Positions 62,364-64,000 of a stretch of DNA of 64,000 nucleotides are shown here, in pieces. The translations under genes and the position numbers were made by a program. The stretch is from Flavobacterium lipolyticum (GTDB taxonomy: Bacteria > Bacteroidota > Bacteroidia > Flavobacteriales > Flavobacteriaceae). The first letter of the stretch is position 1, and each line of letters opens with the position of its first letter. The stretch covers positions 744,001 through 808,000 of the forward strand of contig NZ_JAJJMN010000002.1 in NCBI RefSeq assembly GCF_020905335.1, given 5' to 3'. Under the pieces are notes generated by a model. That model saw only the letters and a list, made by a program, of their open reading frames with translations. It did no database searches and had not been told where the DNA came from.

Positions 62364-63551
62364 CTATCGAATCAATTTTAAAAATGCACTATACACATCA
62401 TCTTTAATTGAGGTTCGCAAATAGACTTCGTTTTCGTCTTTGGTTTTATATTCAAACTGAATCAAAGCCGCATCAGAATAATAAAAAAAGTAATCATCGC
62501 CCAAAAATTCAAGATTTGAAATAGGTCTCGTTGATAATTTGTATTCAAATGCTACCTCACCATTGGTAATGTCCAATTGAAAGAGCTTACTTTTACGAGT
62601 GTATCCCCAAATATTATCACTTTCTTCGACCATATACTCCACATTATCGGCTTTAAAATCCCTTTTCCAAATTTGAGTTCCTGTTTTTGAATCTACAGCA
62701 TATATCGAAGAAACTTCGGGGCCTTGTGCGGCAAAATATAGCTTCTTGTCTTTGCAAAATATACGCTCCTTAATATTGTTCTGAGTTTCCTCCAATTTAA
62801 ACTGCCACAGAACCTCTAGTTTATCAGGATTTAGAGCAAAAACTACATTTTTTTCATTTGCTGTAAAGATAGTTTCTCCATCTGTTACCAATTTTCCGCG
62901 CATGGCTTCCTCAAAACTTTTTTGAATAAGAAGTTTTCCTGAATTAGCTTCAAAACTATAAACAGAAGTTCCGCTTTGAATAAAAACTTTGTTATTGAAT
63001 AAAAGAACCGGACTTTCATTATTTTCAGCATCTAGTTTATGATTCCATAGCAAACCGCCAGTTTTAATATCAAGTGCATAAAGATTCCCGTTTTGAGAGG
63101 TTACCAATAATTTTCCCTCATTTATAACCGGAATCTGATTTTTCAGGATGATCTGATCTGTGCTATTCCCCAGTCTTGATTTCCAAAAAACAGCACCAGT
63201 CTGATTATCAATCGCAAAAATTTCTCCGTTAATAAAAGGAACATACACTACTCCATCCTGCAATGTGACAGCATTTGCACACAACTCCGTAAAAGAATCT
63301 GTTGCTTTTACAGTCCAGTTAATTTTTTCGGACTCTAGATTAAAGGAAAAAAGAGAACCGTCATAATCGTAAATCAATATCGACTCTTTATCCAATGCAA
63401 CTTTCGCCAACGGTTTTAGCACTTTATGAGTAACTTTATCGCTAATATTGCCCGCAGCTTCCATTTTACCTGGTACTGAAACCGTTTGTACTTGTCCAAA
63501 AATATTGGTAACGGCACACACCAATAAAAGAGTTATTAGATTTTTTTTCAT
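62364..63551 (-). CDS. exported PQQ-like beta-propeller repeat protein
   Basis: A signal peptide (MKKNLITLLLVCAVTNIFGQ) precedes several propeller blades with the PQQ-type pattern: IFAIDNQTGAVFWKSRLG, LYALDIKTGGLLWNHKLD, VFALNPDKLEVLWQFKL, IYAVDSKTGTQIWKRDF. PQQ-like propellers without a catalytic domain are usually scaffolds or ligand-binding proteins, as with BamB. It is 395 residues long and shows no lipobox, so it is probably periplasmic. It is not near a quinoprotein dehydrogenase gene here. Confidence 0.88.
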   Translation of the reverse strand: MKKNLITLLLVCAVTNIFGQVQTVSVPGKMEAAGNISDKVTHKVLKPLAKVALDKESILIYDYDGSLFSFNLESEKINWTVKATDSFTELCANAVTLQDGVVYVPFINGEIFAIDNQTGAVFWKSRLGNSTDQIILKNQIPVINEGKLLVTSQNGNLYALDIKTGGLLWNHKLDAENNESPVLLFNNKVFIQSGTSVYSFEANSGKLLIQKSFEEAMRGKLVTDGETIFTANEKNVVFALNPDKLEVLWQFKLEETQNNIKERIFCKDKKLYFAAQGPEVSSIYAVDSKTGTQIWKRDFKADNVEYMVEESDNIWGYTRKSKLFQLDITNGEVAFEYKLSTRPISNLEFLGDDYFFYYSDAALIQFEYKTKDENEVYLRTSIKDDVYSAFLKLIR

Positions 63552-63911
63552 TTTTAGATTTGGGGTTAAATGAACTGATTTCTTTTTATCAAAACGAAAT
63601 TGCCTTTTAAGGGATTCCTAGCTTGATAAATGCTTAAAATTATTACGGTACTAATATAGAAACAATTTTCACCGATAGATCAATATTCAAGAAATAACAA
63701 CTAAAAAAACTTCTTAAGGAATTAAGGCTTTTTTTATAGTCCTTATAAACCTGCATACAAGCCATTTCTCCCATGGTTTAATGAAAATTTCAACTAAACG
63801 ACGACGAGAAATATTTTTAGTTTGTTTTTCAAATCAACCAAATCATTCTCTCTAATAATTCTTACATTCGCTCAGGGAAAAGTCTATTGATGCCCACTAA
63901 TAAACAATTTA
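63552..63911. other. intergenic stretch, no gene seen
   Basis: The 360 bp between the PQQ-like gene and the last gene are AT-rich and carry no convincing frame or promoter. A CTTAAGGAATTAAGG imperfect hairpin with a T run lies near 63714-63737. Confidence 0.5.
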
Positions 63912-64000
63912 ATGAAACAAACTTTTACACTCTTCAGAATCCTCTTTTTAGTACTTTTTATTAGTGGCAACAATTACGCACAACACAAAGACGACTTTTC
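63912..64000 (+). CDS. start of an exported protein, cut by the window edge
   Basis: The frame MKQTFTLFRILFLVLFISGN followed by NYAQHKDDF is a typical Sec signal peptide with a cleavage site after YAQ. Only 29 codons are inside the window, so the product cannot be named. Confidence 0.6.
   Translation, partial: MKQTFTLFRILFLVLFISGNNYAQHKDDF

Overview
The window is chromosomal DNA of a Flavobacterium-like member of the Bacteroidota. The evidence is the AT-rich composition, promoters of the Bacteroidota sigma type (TAnnTTTG, in some cases with TTG 17-23 bp upstream), many Sec-exported proteins and SxC lipoproteins, and family content such as a fused E1 alpha/beta dehydrogenase, short LeuA and DUF4465. 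No rRNA, tRNA, CRISPR array, complete insertion sequence or prophage was recognised.

Layout. 1-2.6 kb: a cut BASS-type transporter and a conserved hypothetical gene. 2.7-11.2 kb: branched-chain amino acid synthesis in the order leuA, leuB, [Ile/Val-rich leader peptide plus terminator], ilvD, ilvB, ilvN, ilvC. leuC, leuD and ilvA are not in the window. 11.7-18.7 kb: acs, then small reverse-strand genes, an SDR with an AraC regulator, and a two-gene operon of a cNMP/CBS/DUF294 protein and a DnaQ-fold protein that has lost catalytic residues. 18.7-21.1 kb: gene-poor accessory stretch with tandem repeats of about 160 bp, a small HTH gene, a possible 28-residue membrane peptide and a MITE-like element. 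21-36 kb: efflux pump, NDH-2, two helicases, MscS channel, thioesterase, a frameshifted DUF885 gene, and the fused branched-chain 2-oxoacid dehydrogenase E1. 36-46.9 kb: a forward run of small enzymes and regulators (2OG oxygenase, SUI1, nucleoside phosphorylase, DinB, VOC, ArsR-SRPBCC, DoxX, NUDIX), punctuated by inverted-repeat elements. 47-52.5 kb: tandem repeats, a serine hydrolase, a zinc protease and an FAD monooxygenase with an unusual zinc-finger N terminus. 52.6-58.1 kb: a reverse-strand operon behind a cobalamin riboswitch, encoding three paralogous lipoproteins and a DUF4465 lipoprotein. 58.4-64 kb: an unknown two-gene unit, kdpA without kdpB or kdpC, and a PQQ-like propeller protein.

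Two regulated systems stand out. The ilv operon has the parts of a classical ribosome-mediated attenuator: promoter, a 25-codon leader with 13 Ile/Val codons, a candidate antiterminator and an intrinsic terminator. The B12 riboswitch operon has surface lipoproteins but no TonB receptor or BtuG-like propeller, so its role in corrinoid capture or in another B12-responsive process is open. Where the longest reading frame began at a TTG or an early ATG, starts were moved to internal ATGs (ilvB, ilvN, the MFS pump, ArsR, kdpA and others) for the reasons given in each entry.
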